Shown: positions 1-6,171, counted from the first letter of the stretch. The stretch: DNA of 7,632 nucleotides from Clostridiaceae bacterium (GCA_018378255.1 JAGZXV010000239.1:1-7632); one strand, 5' to 3'. Program-made: numbers and translations. The notes: generated from the letters alone by a model not told the origin.

Positions 1-393
1 ACTATTTAATTTCTTCATAAAACGTAAACGACGAGATATATAATCATAATGATCATAACCGCAGCAGCTAATAGCTTCAAAATTATATTTTTTTGCTACT
101 TTCATGATATGACGGGCATCATTTCCATCAAACACATCATCTACCGTATATTCTTTTCTTTTAAAATCATAAATGATTTGTCCATTTACTCCCGCAACAT
201 AATGATTTCCATTTTCTAATCCCAATGGTTCACTTACAAAGGTAATTCCACCTTTATCCCTTCCTGTCGCAATAACAATATGAACTCCCATTTTCATAGC
301 TTCCTGCAGCTTTTCTTTTGTCAAAGGATCGATCGTTTTTTCACTTGTCAAAAGTGTTCCATCTAAATCCAGTGCAATCAGCTTGATTATCAT
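1..393 (-). CDS. Cof-type HAD-superfamily phosphatase, N-terminal 131 residues (runs off the left edge)
   Basis: The protein begins MIIKLIALDLDGTLLTSEKT. DLDGT (Asp9 nucleophile, Asp11 acid/base) is HAD motif I, and VIATGR at about residues 40-45 is motif II with Thr43. The later AGVNGQIIYDF stretch (about 67-77) is typical of the Cof/YbiV-type sugar-phosphate and flavin-phosphate phosphatases, which carry a C2 cap. That family is usually 260-280 residues long, so about half is present and the C-terminal Lys and Asp motifs lie outside the window. The ATG at 393-391 has a strong GGAGG (positions 401-405 read on the minus strand) at normal spacing, which fixes the start. It lies 46 bases downstream of nagB on the same strand, with a hairpin between them. 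The substrate cannot be told from sequence; a sugar phosphate is plausible from the neighbour. The base composition is AT-rich, like nagB and unlike the DNA right of position 810. Confidence 0.9.
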   Translation of the reverse strand, partial: MIIKLIALDLDGTLLTSEKTIDPLTKEKLQEAMKMGVHIVIATGRDKGGITFVSEPLGLENGNHYVAGVNGQIIYDFKRKEYTVDDVFDGNDARHIMKVAKKYNFEAISCCGYDHYDYISRRLRFMKKLNS

Positions 394-400
394 ATTTCTT

Positions 401-410
401 CCTCCTCATC
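401..410 (-). promoter_or_regulatory. Ribosome binding site of the Cof-type phosphatase
   Basis: On the minus strand this reads GATGAGGAGG, placed seven bases before the ATG at 393-391. It is a near-perfect anti-16S match. It supports this ATG as the true start and suggests good translation even though the gene follows a hairpin. Confidence 0.75.
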
Positions 411-414
411 TATA

Positions 415-441
415 AAAAAAGTCTTTTTGAAAGACTTTTTT
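415..441 (-). terminator. Hairpin terminator after nagB, possibly bidirectional
   Basis: Positions 415-426 pair with 430-441 to give a 12 base-pair perfect stem with a three-base loop. The core is AAGTCTTT against AAAGACTT, and the outer six pairs are all A-T, so both arms supply a T-run on either strand. Read on the minus strand it sits at the end of nagB, and one arm overlaps the first bases of the nagB stop codon (442-440). It would limit read-through into the phosphatase gene, whose ribosome binding site begins only five bases further on. The G+C content of the stem is low, so termination may be partial. The alternative role is an mRNA-stabilising hairpin between two cotranscribed genes. 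Confidence 0.65.
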
Positions 442-808
442 ATAGTTTCGCTGCAGCAGCTTCATCTACGATAACAACTACATCGTTATGATTTTGCAAT
501 ACAGAAGCAGGACAATTAGGATCAACAGGACCATTTACCATAGCTGCAACTGCATCTGCTTTATTAGCACCTGAAGCAACCAATAGAATTTTTTTCGCTT
601 TCATGATTGTCGCAATACCCATTGTGATTGCCTGTGTAGGTACTTTATTAATATCATTTTCAAAGAAACGAGCATTGTCAGAACGTGTTTTTTCAGTTAA
701 ATCAACAATATGAGTTTCTTCTGTAAATGGAGTACCAGGTTCATTGAAACCAATGTGCCCATTTCCACCAATTCCTAATACCTGGATATCTACCTGTACA
801 TTTTCCAT
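440..808 (-). CDS. nagB: Glucosamine-6-phosphate deaminase, C-terminal half only (5' end lost at the junction)
   Basis: NagB converts glucosamine 6-phosphate to fructose 6-phosphate and ammonia in the cytoplasm, the last step in using N-acetylglucosamine. The signature LGIGGNGHIGFNEPGTPF holds the active-site His and Glu (His143 and Glu148 in the E. coli enzyme). The position of E. coli Asp141 is Asn, as in the B. subtilis protein. The conserved TRSDNARFF and VPTQAITMGI blocks follow, and the protein ends EAAAAKL. Family members are about 235-265 residues. Only about 115-122 remain, and the half with the GLATGGTP phosphate loop and the catalytic Asp72 equivalent is missing. The ATG at 808-806 is an internal Met codon or a product of the join, not a real start; the longer open frame to 844 adds residues unlike NagB. 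Homology is firm up to about position 790. The gene is probably intact in its source genome. Confidence 0.9.
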   Translation of the reverse strand: MENVQVDIQVLGIGGNGHIGFNEPGTPFTEETHIVDLTEKTRSDNARFFENDINKVPTQAITMGIATIMKAKKILLVASGANKADAVAAMVNGPVDPNCPASVLQNHNDVVVIVDEAAAAKL

Positions 809-812
809 ATCG
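785..812. other. Junction between two unrelated sequences
   Basis: Left of here the minus strand encodes NagB, firm at least to the D-I-Q of DIQVLGIG (790-782). Right of here the plus strand encodes an RsmF-type methyltransferase, firm from S-T-C-T-F-S (789-806). Both genes are cut in conserved protein cores, on opposite strands, at the same place. Base composition changes from AT-rich to much higher G+C across it. The segment 789-808 can be read sensibly as either gene (S-T-C-T-F-S on plus, E-N-V-Q-V-D on minus). A short stretch of shared identity at the joint is therefore possible, but its length cannot be measured without the parent sequences. There are no inverted repeats, target duplications or transposase remnants here. 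Confidence 0.85.
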
Positions 813-1457
813 GAGGATGAGGATGTGGTCCGCTGGCTGCTCAATCAGCGCCCTGATATGGAACTTGTTTCCATCCCTCTGTGGGAAGGCGCTTCCGGCG
901 GAACCGGCCTGGAAGGCTGTGTACGATTATTTCCCCATAGAATCAAAGGGGAAGGCCATTTTATTGCTCTTTTAAGGAAGAAGGGAGATACGCCTGGAAA
1001 CGGCAGCGCCACCCCGGATTATAAGCCGGTGGAGCTTGATAAGCTGCCGGAACTAAAAGAATTTCTGGACATGGTTTCCATGCCTGTCGATCAAAACAGG
1101 CTGGTCAGCCGTCAGGGACTGATCTATTATCTGCCTCAGGGATACAGGCAGGGCCATAAACTCAGGTATCTGAGAACGGGACTTCTGATGGGAGAGGTGA
1201 AGAAGAACAGGTTTGAACCATCCCAGGCTCTTGCGATGGCTTTGAAAATGGAAGAGTTCCGGAACTGCTTTTCCTTTGTCCATAACGATCCCCGTGTCAT
1301 CCGGTATCTGAAAGGGGAGACCATTACCCTGGAGCCGGAAGAAGGGGAGATCAAAGGCTGGTGCCTGATCTGTGTGGACGGTTATCCCCTGGGCTTTGCG
1401 AAAGGAAACGGCAGAAGCCTGAAAAATAAATATTATCCCGGATGGCGGTGGCAGTGA
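789..1457 (+). CDS. RsmF/NOL1-NOP2-Sun-type 16S rRNA cytosine-C5 methyltransferase, C-terminal part only (5' end lost at the junction)
   Basis: Enzymes of this family use S-adenosylmethionine to form 5-methylcytosine in 16S rRNA near the decoding site (m5C1407 for E. coli RsmF; m5C1404 for Enterococcus EfmM). The first readable residues, STCTFS, are motif VI, whose Cys (codon 795-797) is the catalytic nucleophile. Then come VRLFPHRIKGEGHF, the end of the methyltransferase fold, and a C-terminal domain ending with GWCLICVDGYPLGFAKG and LKNKYYPGWRW, which matches the RNA-binding tail of RsmF-like proteins. About 222 residues remain of a usual 430-480. The SAM-binding region and the motif IV Cys are absent, so the fragment cannot be active. 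An open frame extends back to an ATG at 744, but those extra residues are antisense nagB. The stop at 1455-1457 overlaps the next gene's start as TGATG. The exact methylated base is not deducible. Confidence 0.88.
   Translation, partial: STCTFSISEDEDVVRWLLNQRPDMELVSIPLWEGASGGTGLEGCVRLFPHRIKGEGHFIALLRKKGDTPGNGSATPDYKPVELDKLPELKEFLDMVSMPVDQNRLVSRQGLIYYLPQGYRQGHKLRYLRTGLLMGEVKKNRFEPSQALAMALKMEEFRNCFSFVHNDPRVIRYLKGETITLEPEEGEIKGWCLICVDGYPLGFAKGNGRSLKNKYYPGWRWQ
1447..1451 (+). promoter_or_regulatory. Weak ribosome binding site that favours the 1457 start of rsuA
   Basis: GGTGG lies five bases before the ATG at 1457, while the alternative ATG at 1442 has only an AT-rich, SD-free stretch before it. 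The TGATG overlap with the preceding gene also suggests that translation of rsuA is coupled to it. Confidence 0.5.
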
Positions 1458-2200
1458 TGGGAAAAGAACTCAGATTAGATAAATATTTGACAGAGATGAA
1501 TCTGGGCACCAGAAGCCAGATGAAAGAAGCTGCAAAAAAAGGACGGATTCAGGTCAATGGAGCCGTGGAGAAAAAAACAGACAGAAAAATTGATCCTGAC
1601 AAAGACAAGGTTTCCTTTGATGGCCGGATAATTAATTACAGCAAATTCGAATATTATATGCTGCACAAACCGGATGGGGTGGTTTCCGCCACAGAAGACA
1701 GGATTCACCCCACGGTGACCGGGCTGTTGGGTCCTGATGTGAGAAGGGATCTGTTCCCGGTGGGACGTCTGGACATCGATACGGAAGGTCTGCTTCTCAT
1801 GACCAATGACGGGGAGCTGGCTCACCGGCTGCTCTCCCCTAAAATGCATGTGGATAAGGTATATTATGCGGAGGTGGAAGGCAGCCTTCCTCAGGATGCC
1901 GCCGGGCGGATGGAGGCAGGGCTGACATTGACAGACGGTACTCCGGTTAAACCGGCAAAGCTGGTAATTATGGATTCCTCCGAAGCATGGTGCCGGGTAT
2001 TGCTGACCATCCGCGAAGGAAAATTCCATCAGGTAAAACGGATGTTTGAAGCTCTGGGCTGCCGGGTCACATATCTGAAACGCATGTCCATGGGAAGTCT
2101 TAAACTGGATGAATCGCTTAAACCCGGAGAATTCCGCGCTTTGACGGAAAAAGAATTAAAAGAATTGAAGGAATTGACAAATTATGATGATGAAGAATAA
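1457..2200 (+). CDS. rsuA: RsuA-type 16S rRNA pseudouridine synthase
   Basis: RsuA isomerises U516 of 16S rRNA to pseudouridine (E. coli numbering). The 247-residue protein has an N-terminal S4 RNA-binding domain at about 5-57 (LRLDKYLTEMNLGTRSQMKE, then VNG). The catalytic domain shows HKPDGVVSATEDRIHPTV (70-87), GRLDIDTEGLLLMTNDG (103-119) with Asp106 as the probable catalytic Asp, and EGKFHQVKRMFEALG (187-201). The length, HPTV and PVKPAKL segments fit RsuA better than the longer RluB/RluE relatives, though Firmicutes members are often named only by family. I chose the ATG at 1457 because it has a possible ribosome binding site and overlaps the previous stop as TGATG; an in-frame ATG at 1442 would add five residues (MAVAV). 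Its last 17 bases overlap the next gene. Placement after an RsmF homologue gives two adjacent 16S rRNA modification genes. Confidence 0.9.
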   Translation: MGKELRLDKYLTEMNLGTRSQMKEAAKKGRIQVNGAVEKKTDRKIDPDKDKVSFDGRIINYSKFEYYMLHKPDGVVSATEDRIHPTVTGLLGPDVRRDLFPVGRLDIDTEGLLLMTNDGELAHRLLSPKMHVDKVYYAEVEGSLPQDAAGRMEAGLTLTDGTPVKPAKLVIMDSSEAWCRVLLTIREGKFHQVKRMFEALGCRVTYLKRMSMGSLKLDESLKPGEFRALTEKELKELKELTNYDDEE

Positions 2201-2846
2201 AAAAGCAGTTATATTTGACCTGGACGGAACTCTGGTTGATTCCATGTGGATGTGGAAGGCCATTGATATAGAGTTTTTAGGAAGTTACGGTTATGAACTG
2301 CCGGAAAACCTGCAGAGGGAGATAGAAGGCATGAGCTTTTCCGAAACCGCCGTTTATTTCAAAGAGCGTTTCGCCCTCCCTCTGACACTGGAAGAAATTA
2401 AACAGATTTGGACCAATATGTCCATTGATAAATACCGAAACGAAGTGGTCTTGAAACCAGGCGCAAAAGAATTTCTCGATTTCCTGAAAAGTCAGGGGAT
2501 TAAGGCCGGGATTGCAACCAGCAATGGCCGGGAAATGGTGGATGCGGTGATTGAATCCCTGAAAATCAGCTCATACTTTCAGGTAGTGACAACCGCTTGT
2601 GAGGTGGCGGCCGGAAAACCGGCGCCCGATATTTATTTAAAGGTAGCGGACCGCCTGAACGCAGAGCCGGAAAGCTGTATGGTATTTGAGGACATTCCTG
2701 CGGGGATACTGGCCGGAAAGCGGGCCGGGATGACCGTATGCGCCATTGAGGATGAATTTTCCAAAGATCTGAAAGAGGAAAAATGTTCCCTGGCGGATTA
2801 CTTTATTAACGATTATTATGAAATACTGAATGGAGTTATGGCATGA
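2184..2846 (+). CDS. HAD-IA family phosphatase (beta-phosphoglucomutase/phosphoglycolate phosphatase-like)
   Basis: This 220-residue protein has the full HAD set: FDLDGTLVDS at 11-20 (Asp12 nucleophile, Asp14 acid/base), ATSNGRE at 111-117 (motif II, Thr112 or Ser113), GKPAPDIY with Lys145 (motif III) and VFEDIPAGI at 167-175 with Glu169 and Asp170 (motif IV). The helical segment at about 20-90 between motifs I and II is the C1 cap typical of the beta-phosphoglucomutase and Gph group. It is a soluble cytoplasmic enzyme acting on a small phosphorylated molecule; the substrate cannot be named. Three ATG codons in a row (2184, 2187, 2190) leave the exact start uncertain by two residues; a GAAGGA at 2167-2172 lies 11 bases upstream of the first. 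The start lies inside the rsuA end (17-base overlap) and the stop overlaps the next start as ATGA, so translational coupling is likely. Confidence 0.92.
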   Translation: MMMKNKKAVIFDLDGTLVDSMWMWKAIDIEFLGSYGYELPENLQREIEGMSFSETAVYFKERFALPLTLEEIKQIWTNMSIDKYRNEVVLKPGAKEFLDFLKSQGIKAGIATSNGREMVDAVIESLKISSYFQVVTTACEVAAGKPAPDIYLKVADRLNAEPESCMVFEDIPAGILAGKRAGMTVCAIEDEFSKDLKEEKCSLADYFINDYYEILNGVMA

Positions 2847-4741
2847 TGCACGATTATTTACCGATTAACAGAACTGATATGAGTATCCGCGGCTGGAACC
2901 AGTGTGACTTTGTCTATGTGTCGGGAGATGCCTATGTGGATCATCCTTCCTTTGGCACAGCCATCATTAGCCGTCTGCTGGAGGCCCATGGATACAAGGT
3001 GGGGATAATAGCCCAGCCTGACTGGAAGGACAATAAAAGCATCACCATCCTGGGAAAACCGCGGCTGGGTTTCCTGGTTTCGGCCGGAAACATGGATTCT
3101 ATGGTCAATCACTATTCAGTGTCTAAAAAGAGAAGGAAAGAGGATGCCTATACTCCCGGCGGCGTGATGGGAAAACGGCCGGATTATGCGACCATTGTGT
3201 ACTGCAACCTGATCCGTTCTGTGTATAAGGATGTTCCTGTCATTATAGGCGGTATTGAAGCCAGTCTCCGGCGTCTGGCCCATTATGATTACTGGTCGGA
3301 CAGGCTGAAACGTTCCGTACTGCTGGATTCCCAGGCAGACCTCATCTCCTATGGAATGGGGGAACGGTCGATTGTGGAAATAGCCGATGCTTTAAACAGC
3401 GGCATTGACATCAAAGACATAACATTTATCGACGGGACTGTATATAAAACGAAAAACCTGGAATCCGTCTATGATTATAAAATGCTTCCTTCTTTTACGG
3501 ATCTCACATCAAAAAAGGAAGAATACGCAAAAAGCTATTATATACAATACTGCAATACGGATCCATTTACCGGAAAACGCCTGGTGGAGCCATATAAGGA
3601 CAATCTCTATGTGGTGCAGAATCCGCCGTCAAAACCTTTGGACCAGTTTCAGATGGACGAGGTTTACGGACTGCCCTATATGCGCAATTACCATCCGGTC
3701 TATGAAGAAGAAGGCGGAATTCCTGCCATCCGGGAGATTAAATTCAGTTTAATCAGCAACAGAGGCTGTTTCGGCGCATGCAGTTTCTGTGCCCTCACCT
3801 TCCATCAGGGGAGGATTATCCAGGCCAGAAGCCATGAATCATTGATTGAAGAGGCTAAGCTTTTAATTGAAGAGCCGGATTTTAAAGGGTATATTCACGA
3901 TGTGGGAGGGCCGACGGCGGATTTCCGTTTTCCGGCCTGTGAAAAACAGCTGACTAAGGGAGCCTGCCCCAACCGCCAATGCCTCTTTCCTAAACCTTGT
4001 GAGAACCTGAGGGCGGATCACAGCGATTATATTGCCCTGTTGAGAAAGCTGAGGGCTCTTCCTAAGGTGAAGAAGGTCTTTATCCGTTCCGGAATCCGAT
4101 TTGATTATGTGCTGGCTGACCCAAGCCGAAAATTTCTCAAAGAGCTGTGCGAGCATCATGTCAGCGGCCAGTTGAAGGTGGCGCCTGAACATGTGGCGGA
4201 TAAGGTGTTGTCCAGGATGGGCAAACCGCAAAACAGCGTTTACCGGCAGTTTGTGAAGGAATATAAAGAGATGAATGCCAGAATCGGCAAAGAACAGTAT
4301 CTTGTGCCTTATCTGATGTCCTCCCATCCGGGGTCTTCGATGAAGGAAGCGGTGGAACTGGCTGAGTATCTGCGGGATCTGGGGTATATGCCGGAACAGG
4401 TACAGGATTTTTATCCGACCCCATCGACGATTTCCACCTGTATGTACTATACCGGATATGATCCCAGAACCATGGAGAAGGTCTATGTGCCTGTTAATCC
4501 CCATGAAAAGGCCATGCAGCGTGCGCTTATACAGTACCGGAATCCAAAGAATTATGAACTGGTTGCCGAAGCTTTAAAGATAGCCGGGCGTACCGATTTA
4601 ATCGGATACGATAAAAAATGCCTGATCCGTCCGCGGGGCGGAGCTTCATACAGGCCGGCAGCAAAAGGAGAGACGGACCCACAAAAGAAAAGGCCGAAAA
4701 AGACCATTCGGAACGTGCATAAAAAAGCGGTAAAACGATAA
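2843..4741 (+). CDS. ygiQ: YgiQ-family radical SAM protein
   Basis: A 632-residue cytoplasmic iron-sulfur protein of the YgiQ family, whose reaction is unknown. The N-terminal domain (about 1-300) carries family landmarks SGDAYVDHPSFGTA (27-40) and IIGGIEASLRRLAHYDYWS (134-152). The radical SAM core follows: RGCFGACSFCAL has Cys309, Cys313 and Cys316 in the CxxxCxxC pattern that binds the 4Fe-4S cluster and SAM. A second Cys group (366, 375, 380, 386; ACPNRQC, KPCENL) follows, and the C-terminal part has SSHPGSSM and DFYPTPSTISTCMYYTG, as in the family's C-terminal extension. The last 25 residues are very basic (QKKRPKK, VHKKAVKR), which hints at nucleic acid binding. It is shorter than E. 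coli YgiQ, which is over 700 residues, but complete. TGGAG at 2831-2835 lies seven bases before the ATG at 2843; this start overlaps the previous stop as ATGA. Position 2846 is an alternative start. Confidence 0.95.
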   Translation: MMHDYLPINRTDMSIRGWNQCDFVYVSGDAYVDHPSFGTAIISRLLEAHGYKVGIIAQPDWKDNKSITILGKPRLGFLVSAGNMDSMVNHYSVSKKRRKEDAYTPGGVMGKRPDYATIVYCNLIRSVYKDVPVIIGGIEASLRRLAHYDYWSDRLKRSVLLDSQADLISYGMGERSIVEIADALNSGIDIKDITFIDGTVYKTKNLESVYDYKMLPSFTDLTSKKEEYAKSYYIQYCNTDPFTGKRLVEPYKDNLYVVQNPPSKPLDQFQMDEVYGLPYMRNYHPVYEEEGGIPAIREIKFSLISNRGCFGACSFCALTFHQGRIIQARSHESLIEEAKLLIEEPDFKGYIHDVGGPTADFRFPACEKQLTKGACPNRQCLFPKPCENLRADHSDYIALLRKLRALPKVKKVFIRSGIRFDYVLADPSRKFLKELCEHHVSGQLKVAPEHVADKVLSRMGKPQNSVYRQFVKEYKEMNARIGKEQYLVPYLMSSHPGSSMKEAVELAEYLRDLGYMPEQVQDFYPTPSTISTCMYYTGYDPRTMEKVYVPVNPHEKAMQRALIQYRNPKNYELVAEALKIAGRTDLIGYDKKCLIRPRGGASYRPAAKGETDPQKKRPKKTIRNVHKKAVKR

Positions 4742-4744
4742 TTC

Positions 4745-4750
4745 AGGAGG
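4745..4750 (+). promoter_or_regulatory. Ribosome binding site of the short-chain dehydrogenase
   Basis: AGGAGG stands ten bases before the ATG at 4761, inside the 19-base gap after ygiQ. It gives this gene its own strong initiation signal, unlike the coupled overlaps further upstream. Confidence 0.75.
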
Positions 4751-4760
4751 AATTGCTATT

Positions 4761-5525
4761 ATGAAGATCGCTGTTGTAACAGGAGCGTCTTCCGGCATGG
4801 GGCGGGAAGCCGCTGTTCAGATCGCCGGACGTTTTCCTAAAATTGATGAAATATGGCTGATTGCCCGCAGAATGGACAGGCTTCAGGAGTTGGAACAGGC
4901 GCTGGATGTGCCGGTAAGGAAGTTTGAAGCCGATCTTTTGAAAACAGAGGACAGGGATATGATAAAACTGGCCCTGGCAAAGAAAAAGCCGGAAGTCAAG
5001 CTTTTGATCAATGCAGCCGGATTTGGAAAAATCGGCAGGGTTGGAAGTCTGAAGCTTTCCGATGAAACTGCCATGGTACGGTTAAACTGTGAAGCATTGT
5101 GCGCTATCACCCATATCGTGCTGCCGTACATGCCGCGTAACAGCCGCATCATGCAGTTTGCATCTTCTGCAGCATTTCTCCCACAGCCCAAATTCGCCAT
5201 CTACGCTGCGACGAAATCATTTGTACTGAGCTACAGCAGGGCTTTGGCCTGTGAGCTGAGAAAAAAGCGGATCTATGTTACTGCCGTCTGTCCGGGACCG
5301 GTGAAGACGGAATTTTTTGATATTGCTGAAACCACGGGAAAAATCCCTCTCTACAAACGGCTGGCTATGGCTGATCCAAAAAAGGTGGTCAGTCTGGCTT
5401 TCAGAGATTCCATGTGGGGGAAATCCGTTTCCATATATGGGCCGGTGATGAAGGCGTTTTTTCTGCTCTGCAAAATCCTGCCCCATGGATTGATACTGAA
5501 AATGATGGAAATGATGCAGCATTGA
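4761..5525 (+). CDS. Short-chain dehydrogenase/reductase (SDR family, DltE-like)
   Basis: A 254-residue NAD(P)-dependent oxidoreductase of the classical SDR type. TGASSGMG at 7-14 is the TGxxxGxG dinucleotide loop, NAAG at 84-87 stabilises the central sheet, and FASSAAF with Ser135, Tyr148 and Lys152 (YxxxK) gives the catalytic triad; CPGPVKTEF at 177-185 follows the usual PG position. Arg36 and Arg37 (LIARRMDRL) just after the second strand suggest a preference for NADPH, which is inference. The C-terminal 30 residues are hydrophobic (AFFLLCKILPHGLILKMM), resembling DltE-like SDRs that may sit against the membrane. The substrate is unknown; the neighbours do not point to a pathway. It starts 19 bases after ygiQ and is probably cotranscribed. 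Confidence 0.93.
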   Translation: MKIAVVTGASSGMGREAAVQIAGRFPKIDEIWLIARRMDRLQELEQALDVPVRKFEADLLKTEDRDMIKLALAKKKPEVKLLINAAGFGKIGRVGSLKLSDETAMVRLNCEALCAITHIVLPYMPRNSRIMQFASSAAFLPQPKFAIYAATKSFVLSYSRALACELRKKRIYVTAVCPGPVKTEFFDIAETTGKIPLYKRLAMADPKKVVSLAFRDSMWGKSVSIYGPVMKAFFLLCKILPHGLILKMMEMMQH

Positions 5526-5537
5526 TTTATATAGAAA

Positions 5538-5565
5538 GCAGTCTCTGAATTTGGAATCAGACTGC
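5538..5565 (+). other. Hairpin between the SDR gene and the membrane-protein gene
   Basis: GCAGTCT (5538-5544) pairs perfectly with AGACTGC (5559-5565), with a 14-base loop in which TGA/TCA could pair as an alternative. It lies in the largest gap of the plus-strand cluster (5526-5592). No T-run follows, so it does not look like an intrinsic terminator. It may affect mRNA processing or stability, or have no function. It ends 17 bases before the ribosome binding site of the next gene. Confidence 0.4.
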
Positions 5566-5582
5566 ATGAACCGCTTCAAACC

Positions 5583-5587
5583 GGAGG
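5583..5587 (+). promoter_or_regulatory. Ribosome binding site that fixes the start of the membrane protein at 5593
   Basis: GGAGG is five bases before the ATG at 5593. The same frame is open from a TTG at 5551, but that codon falls within the hairpin and has no ribosome binding site, so the shorter protein is preferred. Confidence 0.75.
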
Positions 5588-5592
5588 AAAAC

Positions 5593-6171
5593 ATGAAAGA
5601 TTCAAACAAACGAGCAAAAGGCCAATATGGCTATCGAAATTACCGAAGAAAAATACAGATTTTAAAAGTGCTGTTCGGTGCGGCGATGATTATAGCCCAG
5701 CTTCTGGCAAGGAATCTGACAGACAATGTGGCTGCTAAAAATATCCTGACGGTTATGGCTATTCTCTCTGTGCTTCCTACGGCCAATGTGGCTTCGCCGC
5801 TGCTGGCCTCCTGGCGTTACAGAACATCATCAGAAGAATTCCATAACAGGGTATCCGCCTATGAGAGCAGATTTCCGGTTTTATATGACCTGATACTAAC
5901 ATCAAAAGAGGCTGTGATGCCCATGGATGCCATTGCGGTCCATCCCCATGGGGTCTATGCTTACTGCATTTCTCCAAAAGTGGATACGGCGAAGGCGGAA
6001 AAATTCTTAAATGAGATGTTTACCGGGCATAAACTGGATCCCCATGTGAAAATTTTCAAAGATGAAGCCCTGTTTTTTAAACGTCTGGAACAGTTGAAAC
6101 CGGCTTCGGAATATGAAGACGACGGAAGCTGCGGATACAGCCTGGATCTGCTCAAAAGCTTATCCATGTAA
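5593..6171 (+). CDS. Conserved-looking protein of unknown function with two membrane helices
   Basis: I do not recognise a family for this 192-residue protein. The first 20 residues are hydrophilic and basic (RNYRRK). Two hydrophobic segments follow, at about 21-38 (IQILKVLFGAAMIIAQLL) and about 50-73 (ILTVMAILSVLPTANVASPLL), separated by a short polar loop. The remaining 119 residues are soluble and of mixed helix/strand character, including AIAVHPHGVYAYCI, KAEKFLNEMF and EALFFKRLEQL. The basic start suggests that both ends face the cytoplasm with a helical hairpin in the membrane. The start is set by GGAGG at 5583-5587. The stop codon TAA shares a base with the ribosome binding site of the next gene, 15 bases before its ATG, so the two are probably coexpressed. 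Composition matches its neighbours, with no sign of transfer. Confidence 0.8.
   Translation: MKDSNKRAKGQYGYRNYRRKIQILKVLFGAAMIIAQLLARNLTDNVAAKNILTVMAILSVLPTANVASPLLASWRYRTSSEEFHNRVSAYESRFPVLYDLILTSKEAVMPMDAIAVHPHGVYAYCISPKVDTAKAEKFLNEMFTGHKLDPHVKIFKDEALFFKRLEQLKPASEYEDDGSCGYSLDLLKSLSM

Noticed and set aside
785..812. A natural insertion or phage/integron boundary at the junction
   Set aside because: No integrase, attachment repeat, target duplication or insertion-sequence end is visible, and both flanking genes are cut in their cores.
1053..1354. Minus-strand open frames opposite the rsmF-like gene
   Set aside because: They lack ribosome binding sites and recognisable motifs, and lie fully opposite a conserved coding region.
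1535..1580. Runs of seven A in rsuA as programmed slippage sites
   Set aside because: The frame is continuous and matches the family on both sides, and Lys-rich A runs are common in S4 domains.
1475..2029. A 184-residue minus-strand open frame opposite rsuA
   Set aside because: It is rich in His, Cys and Phe with no domain pattern, as expected for the antisense of a conserved gene.
3863..4504. A 213-residue minus-strand open frame opposite ygiQ
   Set aside because: The His/Arg-rich composition and lack of any motif or initiation signal mark it as a shadow of ygiQ.
5490..5532. Possible promoter before the membrane-protein gene (TTGATA, then TATATA)
   Set aside because: The two boxes are about 31 bases apart, far from the usual 16-18, and no better -10 lies at the proper distance.
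5217..5609. Minus-strand open frame spanning the SDR end and the following gap
   Set aside because: No ribosome binding site or motif; most of it is antisense to the SDR catalytic region.
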